Assembly (NCBI GenBank): GCA_034509425.1
Contig: JAVTVJ010000343.1
Span: 372,001-436,000 of the forward strand
From: Eopsaltria australis
Taxonomy: Eukaryota; Chordata; Aves; Passeriformes; Petroicidae
Reading direction: 5' to 3'
Length of the DNA: 64,000 nucleotides
The position numbers were made by a program, and so were the translations under genes. This document shows positions 1 through 11,664 of this stretch, piece by piece; position 1 is the stretch's first letter, and each line of letters opens with the position of its first letter. A model generated the notes under the pieces. It saw only the letters and a program-made list of their open reading frames with translations. It was not told the origin of the DNA and made no database searches.

Positions 1-3000
1 TGTTTGTTTATTAACTCAGAGCATAGCTGGAGTCTTAAGAGCCGGGAGAGAGGCACAGAGGTACTTGAGAAAATCTTAGAATAGCCAGTGACGGGGATGT
101 TTATGACTTCACTTACTAGGAGTGAGTCAGATAGATTTAAAATGAATTTAAAACGTTGTCCTGATAGCTCTCTTCTCTTTCTTGTTTTTTTGGGGTTTTT
201 TTGTTTTTTTTTTTTTTCTGTTGCATTTTTAATTTATTTTATTTTAGCCTGCTTTGTTTTCAGACTCAGGTAGATTTATGTGGATAAGCACGACGTCTTG
301 TCAGTTTAGATAGGGACCGAGCCATTCTCTTGATGCTTGAAGGCACACGTAGGTGAGCTAGCTTTGGGGGTGAGTGTGTGCATCACGTTTCGGATCCTCC
401 CTTTGGATTTGGGAAGGTGGAGGGGTACAACACAAGTAATTTTGTCAGAGGGGTGGTGTTTCCTACCGTAGAAACACAGCAATTCCCTTCATTACCATAT
501 GGTACTGTCTTTACTGGACGTCGTTATTTAGGTACTGCTGTTACCGTTGAAGTTGTGCTTCAGCTCTGACTTCTAGGACACTTTGTTTGTCCAAGTTACT
601 TTAGGTCCCTTGCATCCTAACAGGTTCATGTCCGTTCTTATTTTTAAAGGCTTACATGCTTTGCTAAAATAAGGTTAATAGGCTGCTGTGAAAACTGGAT
701 TTGAGTGGCAGTTGACATGGTCATTGGGATATTGATTATATTCTGTGGACAGTAGTTGGTGTTTGCTTTCTAACTTTGTGAGTAAATGTTAGCCTTAAGG
801 AGGAGCCTTCTGGCTGCTTGCTCTTTGGGATTCAGAAAAAAAGTGGAGGAGAGGAACTGTGGGTCAGTGTGCAAGAAAGTGGCTTGAAAAGGGAATAAAT
901 TGGTGTCTGATGGGAATGTGTTTTTTGCAAATCTAAAGGGCTGTGCTTTTCCATCTTTCAACTAGAGAGCAAAAGTAGTGGAATACTTAGGTGTCAGCTA
1001 CATAGTATTGTATGGTAGCAGATGCCACTGGTCTGTCAGATTCTAGAGAGAATATTTTTTGTTTGCTTTTCTACAGAAGTGATTATTTATGATCCCATTC
1101 ACCCACCCTAAAAGGGTACTTCTCACAATGTTACTGAATCATCACTACGCTCTGCTTGCAGTCAGATAATGCCCGACTGAAATAGCAGAGAATCTGAAAA
1201 ACTGAGCTGCTGGTGTAGGTGTATGTGCTGGCACTTCTTACATTCCTTCTTTTTGAAGTACTCTCCAAATGACTAAGTGTTTTCAGGCTGTGCGCCTCCT
1301 TTCCATGGATTTCCATTCAGTATTATAGCATGGGCATTCAGAATTGGAGCATATTTTACAGGGAATGAAATAGTTGGCAAGTACATTATTTTTTTTGTGA
1401 GCTAGAGGATAGGACTTTTTTAATAGTGCCATTTTGTCAGCCTGTGTGTGAAACACTGAACAAATGTTTTGGGAGTATAATTTAGAAAAATGTCTTATTT
1501 CCATAGAAGTCTTTTGCCTTTGAATGCAAATTTGTTACAAAGGTGCCTGAAGAACTTCTCTGTGCAAGTTTGCCAATGAGAGAAAGAACTTTTTGCAGAT
1601 AGTTGAAAGTCTGAGCTATTTCACTCTCAAGAGTCATTGGGTGTCTCTCTTGATAGTTTCACACAAGATGGTGCATGGCTGGGCTGTCTTGGGTATCTCT
1701 CTCCACATCCATGCAATGACTGAAATTTCTTTGTTGTGCACCAGATGAAGGAACTGGTCTGGACTGAGATCACCCTTTTCTGTTACAGCTGTTTGATAGT
1801 GTGGGTATTCAACAGCTGTTTTGGCCCAGCTTGAGGAGGTGGTGAACAGTGGTAAAATGGGATAAAAGCTGTCAGTGCTGCTGGCAGTGTTGCCATCACG
1901 TGCTTTGCAGGTCTGCAGTTAGGAGACTCTCTCCAAAGGAGTCCTGTTTACTTCGGTTAAGTATCACCATGACATGAAGCAAACAGTCACAGTCATATTA
2001 AAGATCTCTAGAATTCCTTTATGGACTTCACTGGTTTCCCTAGTAGCACTTAGAGCCAGAAAAATCCTTACGTTGGGTCTGGATTTGAATTAAGGTAGTA
2101 TTTGATGCCTTGTTTCTGTAAATCTAATTTATATTAATTTTAAAAAATCACTCACTTGAAACATTGTGCTGTATACATTTTATACATTTGTATGTATAAA
2201 AATGGAAGTCAAAAGGAGCATTTCTATGCAGCAGGCAATTAAAAGCTGTTGTAACTTAAGCAACTGTTTCCTGGGAAAAGGAAGTGAATAAAGCTTAACA
2301 TTTACCTTTACCTTTTCTGTAGCCCCTGAGTGAAAGAGGTGATGTTGTTCCCCATTGACCATACCATGGAGATACTGCAGCTAGCAAGCTGACTGAATCA
2401 CTCTGAAACATGTCAGATGCTACTCAATTTTTTTAATACTCTTCGTAATTAGCTTAGTTGACTCACCTTCAGTGCTGTCTTCTTCTATGAACGTTGCATG
2501 ACTATACTGTGCTACATATAGTGGGAAACCTTGCCCAGAGGTTGAATTTGCATTGCCCTTTTAAACGGACAAAATCTTCTGCTCCAGCTTTCCTGATTTA
2601 ACCCTAATCAAAATAGTGCAGGAGTGCTAAGGCTAACCAAGGTGGGGTGGAGGGGCATGTGGAGGTGGACTGAAACAAATTCTTTCAGTCGTGAGCTCCA
2701 CTTACATCATCTTGAAGCTGATGTGAAACCACAGCTTCAGAACATGAGGTGATTATAAACAGAAGTGAAGTGGGTTTAATTGATTTTTGTTGTCTGTAAT
2801 GAGAAATGTAGACAGATCATGAAAGAGCATCCCATTAAATCAATGATGTTAAAAACTTCAGTGTCACCACAATATGAATAACTTATATGCAGGCTGAGAG
2901 TTTTCGTTTGTTTTTAAAAATCCCACCTGTGTGTTGGAATATCAATACATAGACACTTTAAACTCACTCCCTTAGAAGTCTTAAATGTTTATTCAGCTTT

Positions 3001-5461
3001 ATATGGACATGCTACCATAATTCAATGGTACTGTCTTTGCGGAATCAGGACCTTATTTAAGTTGTTGGAAATGCACTTAGAATCTTGTCGTCAGGATTTA
3101 AAGACCGGAGCTCATCAATCTGTGTGGTTTGCTTTAATCTTGACACTACTGTAAATAATCTGCTGATGTCTTGGTATGACAGGGCAGTTGCATGTTCTTA
3201 ATGAAAAAGTTAAGAGCTCTATTTCTGGTAAAGTAGAACAGTTCTCTCTACTCATGTATAGATCAGATATTTCTCAGGAGGTATATCAGTAGTCTTGTTC
3301 CTTTTCCGAGGGGAAAATGGAGTAGTGGGATGCTGTCATGAGATCCAAGCTTAAGTCCTCATTTCCTTTGTAAGAAAAATTATAGCACAGCTGTTAGAAC
3401 GACTTAAAAATGAAATGTCAAAATAATGTGAGGGAAGTACATCCTGTAGTATAGTGGCTCGACTTTTCACAGCATTGTTAGTTTCCATGGTTGTTATCCT
3501 TTTTTTTACAAGATTAGCCATTTGTTTTTGTCAGAGTTCCATCAGCTAAGAATGCAATGTTCTCTTCTCAAAACATCGAGGTGTGAGTGAGCTTTTCAGT
3601 TTGAATCTTACCAGCCCCTTGTATGTTCCTTGTCTTGCATATGTTCCAAATGTAGAGTAAATGCTACTTAATGTTTTGTTTTGATAAGCTTTTGCTTCCA
3701 CTTTTCATAACAGAAAAGCAATTATCAAGTTAGTCCTGTCCTATTGCTTCAGGCTATCTGTCCCAGTGTTTTCCAGCATCAGAAATCTTCCTTCCCCAGC
3801 CATTTTATAACTAGATGTCAGGATCAATTGGCCATGGAAGAGTTAGAAATGGTTGTCTAGGACATCAGGATTGCTTGCTTTTTGTGTCAGCATGCCATAG
3901 ATTCTCCACCAAAAAAAATCAAACCCAAAATATTTGCTGGCTGGGTTCATATTCACTGAGCCGCCTTTCATTTGTGGGTTTATGCAAATAAGTTCACTGT
4001 CGTAACAGCTTCCAGTTCTCTGCTTATCAGGCTTGCAACTAGCTGTACTCGTGTAGCTTATGAAAATGTGTTCAAGCTTCAGTTGTTTGTCAGGAATAGA
4101 TGGGCTCTGACTATACCTTGCTAGTATGATGTTTTAAAACAATTTTTGGTATCCTGGGGAATTTATTCTTACAGTTCCTCTCTTTTCTCCATTTAATATT
4201 TGTCTTTAATCTTTTACCTCCACTTAGTATTTGTCTCTTCTGCAGCATGTGCAGGAGACGGCACTGCCATCATTCTACTCAAGGACGAACACACAGCTTT
4301 CACCTTCTTTACCCTCTGTTTTTGCAAAGGGGAATATTTCTCTAACGTTTATATTGCTTGTTTCTTTTTTCTAAGGTTGATTGACCAAAGCAGAGTTTGG
4401 TTGAAACTGGTGGTTTTCAGCATCTCATTTTTGGACTGTAGAGAGGGAGAGGTGGGGGTTATTGCACCACTTTACCTGAAGGAGGTTGTGAAAGGTAGCT
4501 TGGAAAAGTGAGTTTGTTTCAGTTACAGTGCTGATCCTTGGAACATTCTGTGAGTCCACTGAAAACAATCTTAGCTGTCAACAGAAGGGTCAGTGGAGGA
4601 GCAGTGGTAAAGAATGATGTGCTGAAGATATGGGACAGGAAGGAATAGTAACAGTGAACAGAGAACTAGAAAAAAGACTTAATAGAAAATTTCAAGAGAA
4701 TTTTCCATCTAGGAAGCTAAGAACAAAATTCAGTCATAAAGTGATGATGCTAATTCAAATGTAAGAAAAAGTATCCTTGGCTACCTTCCCATCTGGTATG
4801 AAGCTCCATTAACTCTTGTAAAGAAAGAAAATTTGCATAATGTAATATCTCACAGCTGTAGGAGGGTATTGGTTTGCCAAGGTTTAAGTGTTTGTTCTTA
4901 AGAGAGGGTAGAGAAATTTCCTGGTGATTGTGTTGCCTTTGTTTTGCTAGTCGATGACTGAAAGGCTGACATAGAGTGGCAGTGGTGCTGTCCAAGATAC
5001 AGAGAGAGCATCTTTCCCTTAGCAAATCCTGTGTCCTTCTGTCTAGGCTATTTCTCATGTGGGAAAAGCTACAGTTCCTATCTGTTGTCTTTGATTTGGG
5101 GCAGGAACTTTACTGTTGAGCAAGGCATCAATTCAGGAAATACAGCAAGAAGAACTATTTGCCATGCAGTGATCTGTGTAGACTTACCAGAGGTATATTT
5201 TTTTTATTATTCTTTAATATTCAAGTTGTTGTACATTCCCTAAAGGCATAAACAAACTTCACTCAGGAAGGTGACATTTCCTAATACAAAGTTATGATCA
5301 GTAATTGTATGTTGTTATCACACTAATATTGCAAAATACTCTCATCGGTAATTTTCTAAAGCAAATTAACATACTGCAGGAGTTACAAATGGAATACAGT
5401 TGAGAGGGGTTTTTTTATTCAAGACTATAAAAAGTGGTTTGAAATATATTGGCCAAATTGT

Positions 5462-6515
5462 TGTATGGTTTGCATTGGATGGGACCTTTAAAGATCATCT
5501 GGTCCAGCCCCCCACTGCCATAGACAGGGACATCTTTCAGTAGAACAGGTTGTTTAGAGCCCTCACCTTGTTTCCAGGTGTGGGCTGTCCACAAATTTTC
5601 TGGGCAACCTGTTCCAGTGGCTTGTCACTATCATAATGAAGAATTGCTTCCTCATATCTCACTTAAACCTACTCTCTTTGAGGCTAACACCATTGGTTCT
5701 GAAGGGTCCTGCCACCACAGGCCTTGGTAGAAAGTTTTTCTTCATTATTCTTATAAGCCTCTTTTAAGTAAGGCCACAATCAGGTCTCTTCAGAGTCTTC
5801 TCCAGGCTCTCCTAGCCAACTGTCTCAGCCTGTCCTCATAAGAGAGGTGTTCCATCCCTCTGACCACGTTTTGTGGCCCTCCTCTGGACCCTCTCTAACT
5901 GGTCAATGTGTTTCAAGGGCTGTATTCACTCTCATGAGAGTGGAGTGGAGAGGAAAAATCACCTCAGTTGACAGGGTGACCACACTTCTATTGGTGCAGT
6001 GCAGTACAGCGTGTGGTTTGTTTTCTGAGCTGAAAGTGGACGTTGCTATTTCATGTCCAAATTTCCCACCAGTACCCCCAGGACCTTCCTGACAGGGCTG
6101 CTCTCAGTCCTCTTGTAACCCAGTCTGTACTGATACTGGTGTTTGCTCCAACTCAGATGCAGAACCTTGCACTTTGCCTTGAACTTCATGAAGTTCGTGT
6201 TTGCCCACTCCTTAAGCTTGCCATTGTCCCTCTGAATGGCGCCTCTTCCCTCAACACACTTACAAGCTCAGTGTCCTCTGCAGACTTGCTGAGGATGCAC
6301 TCAGTTGCTATGGCTGTGTCATTAATGAAGATACCGAGCAGAACTGGTCCCAATGCATCTCCCTGATGGATACCAGTTGTTATTGATGTAGCTGTGGGAA
6401 TACAACAGTAACAACAGTGCCTTTGGGCACTGAGACATGGGTGCAGCCACCCAGCTGCCATCTCTTGACTAGTCCATCAAACTCACATTTCTCCAATTTA
6501 GCCACAAGGTGTTGT
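5462..6515 (-). mobile_element. CR1 LINE fragment, 3' part of ORF2 plus 3' end
   Basis: The low-coordinate end reads like the reverse complement of a CR1 3' end (gggacctttaaagatcatc followed by tggtccagcccccc). The block continues through the familiar CR1 stretch about a shortened list of text-like motifs: gggcaacctgttccagtg near 5603 and the reverse-transcriptase region near 6200-6460. Minus-strand translation at 6186-6461 gives [18 protein letters not shown] and SAEDTEL, a decayed form of the CR1 reverse transcriptase GPVLFNIFINDL...FADDTKL block. The catalytic ADD is changed to AED and the frame is broken, so this copy is dead. It is 5'-truncated, as most CR1 copies are. The edges are estimates by eye. 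Confidence 0.9.
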
Positions 6516-8401
6516 GTGGGAAATAATGGTTTCCTAAAGGAAAGAATTGTTTTCTTTACATTATTAAATATATAAAATAATTAAATTAAAACTGTGATGC
6601 AACTGTGATAAAAAGCATTTTATGATTTCCCTTTGCATGCTTTCCTTTTTTGTCAGGTTTTCATCTGAAAACAAAAACCTTATTTCTTCCAGGAGACTGA
6701 AGTTGCTGAATGACTGGAGAGTCAGATCTAAGAAAAAAAAAAACCAACCCTCTTTTGAATGCCACTGCATCTCTCTGAAATGGAAAGTTTGACTGAAACA
6801 ATTCACTTTGAATGTTCAGAGCTTATGAATTTGCTCTAGAAATTCTGGTTATGATTGTATATCAATTCGTATTATTCCTGCATGCTGTTTCTGTTGACAG
6901 TGAAATCTAATTGTAACAAACATCATCTTGTAGTCTTTTTATTCTGAGGAGCAGAAGTTGAAAGGAGGGTAATACAGGGAAAAATTTTTGTGCTTTCAGT
7001 TAAATCTACTTAGACAGAAGTTTGTGTAAAAGTTTCCTTAACAGAGTGTCCTGAAAATGCAAACAACAAAGCAATTGGGAAGGAAAATGGTTTTAAAAGA
7101 GATTGCATTTGGTTTTGGTGTGGTTGGATCTCTAAGGATGTCATGGTTTTGCTTCTTAAAGGACCTGTTCTAAAATATATGTGTTGCTGAAACTAGTGTT
7201 GTCACTAATAATTTCAGATTGAGTGTGTATTGCTGTTGGGGGCCTGTGATAGTCCATAGCTTGATTTTAATGTCATTTAAAGAGATCAAGAGAAGAGGGA
7301 TGAAGGTACAGACTTCTTTTAGGGTTGTGTTTTTTCCCACCTTCAGGTTGTGGAAGTCTTATTTTTCTGGTTCCCCAGCCTATTGTGGATGAGTTAGTTA
7401 TGGCATGCAAGGTTTTCTTAGCGTAGTAATCTGTATTTTATAGAAACCTGTACAAAAAGTATTACTGAAGATGACAGATGAAAACATTCATCCTATTCCT
7501 ATGTTCTGAGGATCTGGAAAGATGACATTTGTCTGCTATGAAATGCAGCTGGCCAGTGTTAAAAGTCTGACTATGATATTGAAGTGTCCATTTAATAGTA
7601 GATGCTCAGCAAAACCCCAGCCAGGTGCTTGGAGTTTCTGTTGTATTTTTCAAGTGTGATTTAACAGATTTTGTAGTTTGTTTTGGTTTTCTTTTTTGAC
7701 TTAATGCAGGCAGGGTTGGTTTGTATCAAAAGGATAGCTCTTGGGGTACTCCTTTGCTGACAGTATCCCAGTCGTTGCAGTCCTCTGCACCCAGCATCAT
7801 TTCAGAAAGGGGCTTCTCTAGAAAAACTAAACAAACTTTTAAATTTCCAGGAATGTAAATATATTCAGTAGGAAAAAAAAACCAACCCACATTCTTTACT
7901 TATATATGACTAATTGACTTTTGTTTAAGATAGGTTTAAGAAATCTTGAAAATTTATAACAAATTTACTGTAAGGCTTTGCCTGCCAAATAGTTACAGCT
8001 TAATCTCTGAGGCTGGGGAAAGAAACAAAAAAGCATTGGGGTTTTCTAAAAACCCCTGAGTGATTAATGTTTAGTCAGATAAATGTAAATACCTTTTTAA
8101 TAACAAGACTGTGGTTAGAGCATTAAGAAACCAATGTCTTTTTTCTAAAAGAGGCTCTTTTAGAGAGTTCTTCATTGTTTCAATCAAGGCATATTGTTCT
8201 TCTCTGGAAGGCCTCACTTTAAAGTGTAATGTCTGTGGGAATGATTAATGACTAATGTGTTTTACTCTTCATGGCAATTGATCCTTGCAAAAATGCTACA
8301 ATAAAAATTATTTCTTTCATTGTTTTATGAAAAGAGTACAGAGGGGAAAAAACACCTCAGAAAATAGAGATGTAGTCCTGTTTTGACTCCTTCTCCTACA
8401 G

Positions 8402-8555
8402 GCAATTAAACCAGGCTTTAGTGTGTCTTACAACAATTCAGATATTGTGATCACTTCCCTAACAGCAACTTACTATGACCTTAATCAGTCATCGAGTGAG
8501 GTTTACAATCAGTCTTTGAAAGAAGAAGTAGAACCTCTGTCTCTTTCTCTTGTAG
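8402..8555 (+). other. Exon-like open block in UXS1 intron 1 (unassigned)
   Basis: A 154-bp segment lies between a good acceptor (gactccttctcctacag, ending 8401) and a strong donor (G|GTGAGTG at 8556). Read from its first base it is open for 51 codons and translates from AIKPGFSVSYNNSD to LSLSLV, with three N-x-S sequons (NNS, NQS, NQS) and several tyrosines. The in-frame stops are just outside it (TGA at 8384, TAG at 8572). I do not recognise the product. If joined to UXS1 exon 1, which should end one base into a codon, it would read Cys-Asn-stop. It could be a poison exon, an exon of another transcript, or chance: a 51-codon open frame is not rare. Confidence 0.35.
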
Positions 8556-9488
8556 GTGAGTGTCTCAATTGTTAGGTTACAAGTCATGCTTCTGTCTAGT
8601 CCAATGAATCATGAATTCTTCCCTTGCACAGTGTTTCAGTAAGGCTATGTTTATGAATGCTCTCTAGTTGGATGAGTTGGAAGTTCTTCATAGAGTATGT
8701 TCTGTGTGGTTGTGGGAGGTGAGGGTGTTAAATCTCTACAGTCTGAGAATTGGCACAGGACTATTATCCTGGATTAATACCTTTTGGCTTAAAAGATTTG
8801 GCTTTAGACTTGAATTTTTAAAACTGGCTTTTATGATGAGGTTCTGGGTTGTGTTACTGTTTGCTCAAATTTGGTCCATTAGGAGTCTCATGCTTTTGAA
8901 AACTGGGTTTACGTGTAGTGCCCAATTCGTGACCTTGCTCATGTGGAAGATTTTTTTAATTATCTGTGTTTGCAGCTTTTAGGGCCTGAACTTGGTGGGC
9001 CTGTCAAGTGGTTTTGTGATGCCTGTAAGGATTTTCATCTTGACTTTAGGCTTGTAATTTTCATCGTTCTGCTTGTAGATTTGGACCTACCTACCTCTGT
9101 GTTTCCATCATTCTTGTCTGAATGTCAGACTGGCCTTGACTTAACCTTCAGGGCAAGGAAATCCTCTGTGAGCCAGTCGTGCTTTTGATTCTGCTGCTGG
9201 GTAAGCCAGTTACATAAACAGCTGTGTATTTGGAAGAAAAACAGCCGAACCTTATTTCCACTCTTGTACAAAAATCTTAGCTCTGATCCCTTCACCCTTG
9301 GTGTAAGCTCCATGTGTGCACCAGTAGCCAAAGAGATCCTCTTTAGAATTGTGCATTTAGAATCCTTTATGAGAGCAGTCAGTATGTTGAAGCAAGTTTT
9401 TGCAACACCTCTCTACATGAGAGACTTCAGGGTTCTTCAGATCCTTCTGTATGATAGTTCTTGTGTGGTTAATTTTGCAGTTTTTGAA

Positions 9489-9515
9489 TTTTTTTTTTTT
9501 TTTTTTTTTTTTTTT
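9489..9515 (+). repeat. 27-nt T homopolymer
   Basis: A run of 27 T is followed directly by GCAG and then tggcacccc. It could be a decayed poly(A) tail of a minus-strand retrocopy, or simply a length-unstable homopolymer. With the following CAG it also mimics a splice acceptor. No adjoining element was recognised. Confidence 0.85.
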
Positions 9516-10478
9516 GCAGTGGCACCCCGTACACCTCATAAAAGTTTAATGCAAGGTCATGTACTCCTACAGAAGTGGAATATCAAAAACAGTGTCTCTG
9601 GAAGGATGTGAATACCTTTTTGAGCTTCCCTTCCCTGCTGTGGACACTGAGCACACACAAGTCACATGTTTTCTTTAGGAAGCCAGTTCCTTGTGTGCAA
9701 TGTGGCTGCACTGTCTTTGCAACAAAACTTGGAGGGTGGTATTTGTCTTGCAGCTGGCAACTCCTTTTTCTTTTTTTCTTCAATCAATTCCTACTTCACC
9801 AGCTAAATCCAGATGCTTCTTGCCACTGCATAACCACTTACATTATTTGTATGGGTTTCTGTAGCCCAGAAAAACAATGCTTTGTAAGTATAGCTCAGTC
9901 ATGTTTAACTGGAGAATTCTGTACCTGCCATATCATCATCATTCACTGAAAGAAAACAAAGTGTTTTTCCATTAGTGTTATCATACGTAATTCTAAAATC
10001 CTAGCCAGAGGGTAAATAACTTGAATTTAACTGTGCTCAACACTGTATCCCTTTTTATCCCACATTATATTTACTTTATCTAGTTAACACAAAATCCAGG
10101 GTTATTTAAAAATTCAGTTGGATTTTATGGATCATTTGTTCTAATATAAAACTTCCCTATCTTTTCTCCAGAAGATGACAGGAGGTTTTATGGTATCACC
10201 ATAGATATCACAGGGCCCTCCTACAGCTTTTTTATAGTCTGTAATGGATTCTTTTGAGTTACTCTTGAATTACTCAGCAGCAGTCAACACTTCAAAACAG
10301 TTCAGTAGCTTTGCCATCCCCTGAAGGCTAGAACAAGTGCATTACTGAATCCTCATTTGTGTCTTCCCCACTCCTTCTTGCTGGGACTGATTAATTTCTC
10401 CTCCTGCCTGGAAGGTGCCTGTGACTGTAGCAGTGTTTTTTTGTTTTGTTTCTGTAACACCTCATCGTCTGCTTGAGC

Positions 10479-10506
10479 TCCATCACTATTGATTAATAGT
10501 GATGGA
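10479..10506 (+). repeat. Perfect 12-bp inverted repeat, 4-nt loop
   Basis: The arms TCCATCACTATT and AATAGTGATGGA are exact reverse complements around the loop GATT. The hairpin sits in UXS1 intron 1, about 1.1 kb upstream of exon 2. There are no flanking sequences that suggest a tRNA or a known small RNA, and the stem is too short for a typical pre-miRNA. Confidence 0.75.
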
Positions 10507-11636
10507 AATGTACGTGCAAAGCTTAAAGGTAGGCAAAATACTTTACTAGCTACGACTCGAAACCTGCAGCTTACAAAGTCTGTGGACGCTTCAGAAGTTT
10601 CTATATGTATGTTAATACGGCATATAAGCTTCTCTTTGGGAACCAGTGAAATTTGGGTCCTTAGCTTGGGCTTTGTCTCTTAAACAGCAACTCCGGAATG
10701 ATTTCTGGAGATGTTTGGGGTACATTTCCTGTGTTGCTTGTTTTGCAAAGTCCCTTACATAACTGTTCCATGTTAACTTTGTTTATCTGGCTGATGCAAA
10801 GTTGTCAAGTCTTCCTTGGCACTGCAGCCTGGTTTGTGGCTTCTCATTTTTTCACTTTAAACTACATTCTGTGTCCTAGTTGAAAGCTAAAAGGAAAGGC
10901 AGCGTTCTAATAGTCTTCCTGTAATCACCTAAACCCTGATCAGTTTTAATTTTTTTTTTTTCTAGTAGAAAGTAATTTGGGCAGCTGGATCTTTTTGTGA
11001 ACCTAAAACATCTGTTACATCTTTGGTCTTTGATTTTATATTGTGATTTATCTTTCTATAAAACTTTTTCCATACAAACAGTAATAAATGAGTTTTGTTT
11101 GCCTACCTGAGGCGTTTTATATTGCTTAGGTGCCTTTTGTGTCTACATCACGGTATATATGTATTTAGAGAGAGAGCACATGTGCACACAAGCACTTGCT
11201 ACCTTTAATGCAGGATTCTTGTGGCACCTCTTTGGACTGGTTCAGCTCTAACCTGTACTGGCCAGTCTTGGAACTCTGCAGTTTCCAATTTGTGTGGTTC
11301 AGGTCTACAGGGCTCCTTTCTAGCTCTTGTCAGTTTTTCCATTATCCCTAATAAACAAGTCAGATGTTCTGGTTTATTTAATCTGTGTGCAGTGACAAAT
11401 TACAGTTTAGCTAGTTCCTGTGTATTTTTTTTACGGTCTCATATAATCTCATCAGAATTCCACCCATAATCTGAAACTGTGTTCCAGACACTTGGGGAGG
11501 TGTGTGTATGTAACTTAGATAATTTGTGATTAACATACTTAATATTGTCTTCAATTTGTTCTGATGATAATAGGAAAAAATTGCCTCAGGTTCTTCTGTA
11601 TGACATTGTAATGTTTTCTCTCTTCTTATTTTCCAG

Positions 11637-11664
11637 CTGTATGGGGAAACTTTGTCAATATGAG
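11637..11664 (+). CDS. UXS1: UXS1 exon 2 (28-nt micro-exon), residues 32-41
   Basis: The translation after two leading bases is VWGNFVNM plus two bases of the split Arg41. This matches the start of the lumenal stem just after the membrane anchor. The acceptor is ttattttccag and the donor is GTAATG. The two leading bases (CT) complete a Ser codon begun in exon 1, which fits a 94-nt coding part of exon 1. At 28 nt it is a micro-exon, and skipping it would shift the frame. Confidence 0.93.

Larger units (their letters stand above)
1..11636 (+). other. UXS1 intron 1 (3' part), with no recognised exon of a known gene
   Basis: No coding exon that I recognise lies here. The first coding exon of UXS1 (N-terminal membrane anchor) was not found, and no CpG-rich promoter-like stretch is visible, so the promoter is probably upstream of the window. 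The stretch is T- and G-rich on the + strand. It contains a CR1 fragment (5462-6515), an exon-like block (8402-8555), a 27-T tract (9489-9515) and a perfect hairpin (10479-10506), listed separately. In 1-5461, 6516-8401 and 8556-11636 I see nothing else beyond short homopolymers. The intron ends in the acceptor ttattttccag. Confidence 0.75.

Noticed and set aside
4200..4511. 103-codon open frame in intron 1
   Set aside because: Composition follows the T-rich intron (many Phe/Leu). No exon signals or motifs.
1..5461. Search for UXS1 exon 1 and promoter at the window start
   Set aside because: No translation resembling the N-terminal anchor and no CpG-rich stretch was seen; exon 1 is most likely upstream.
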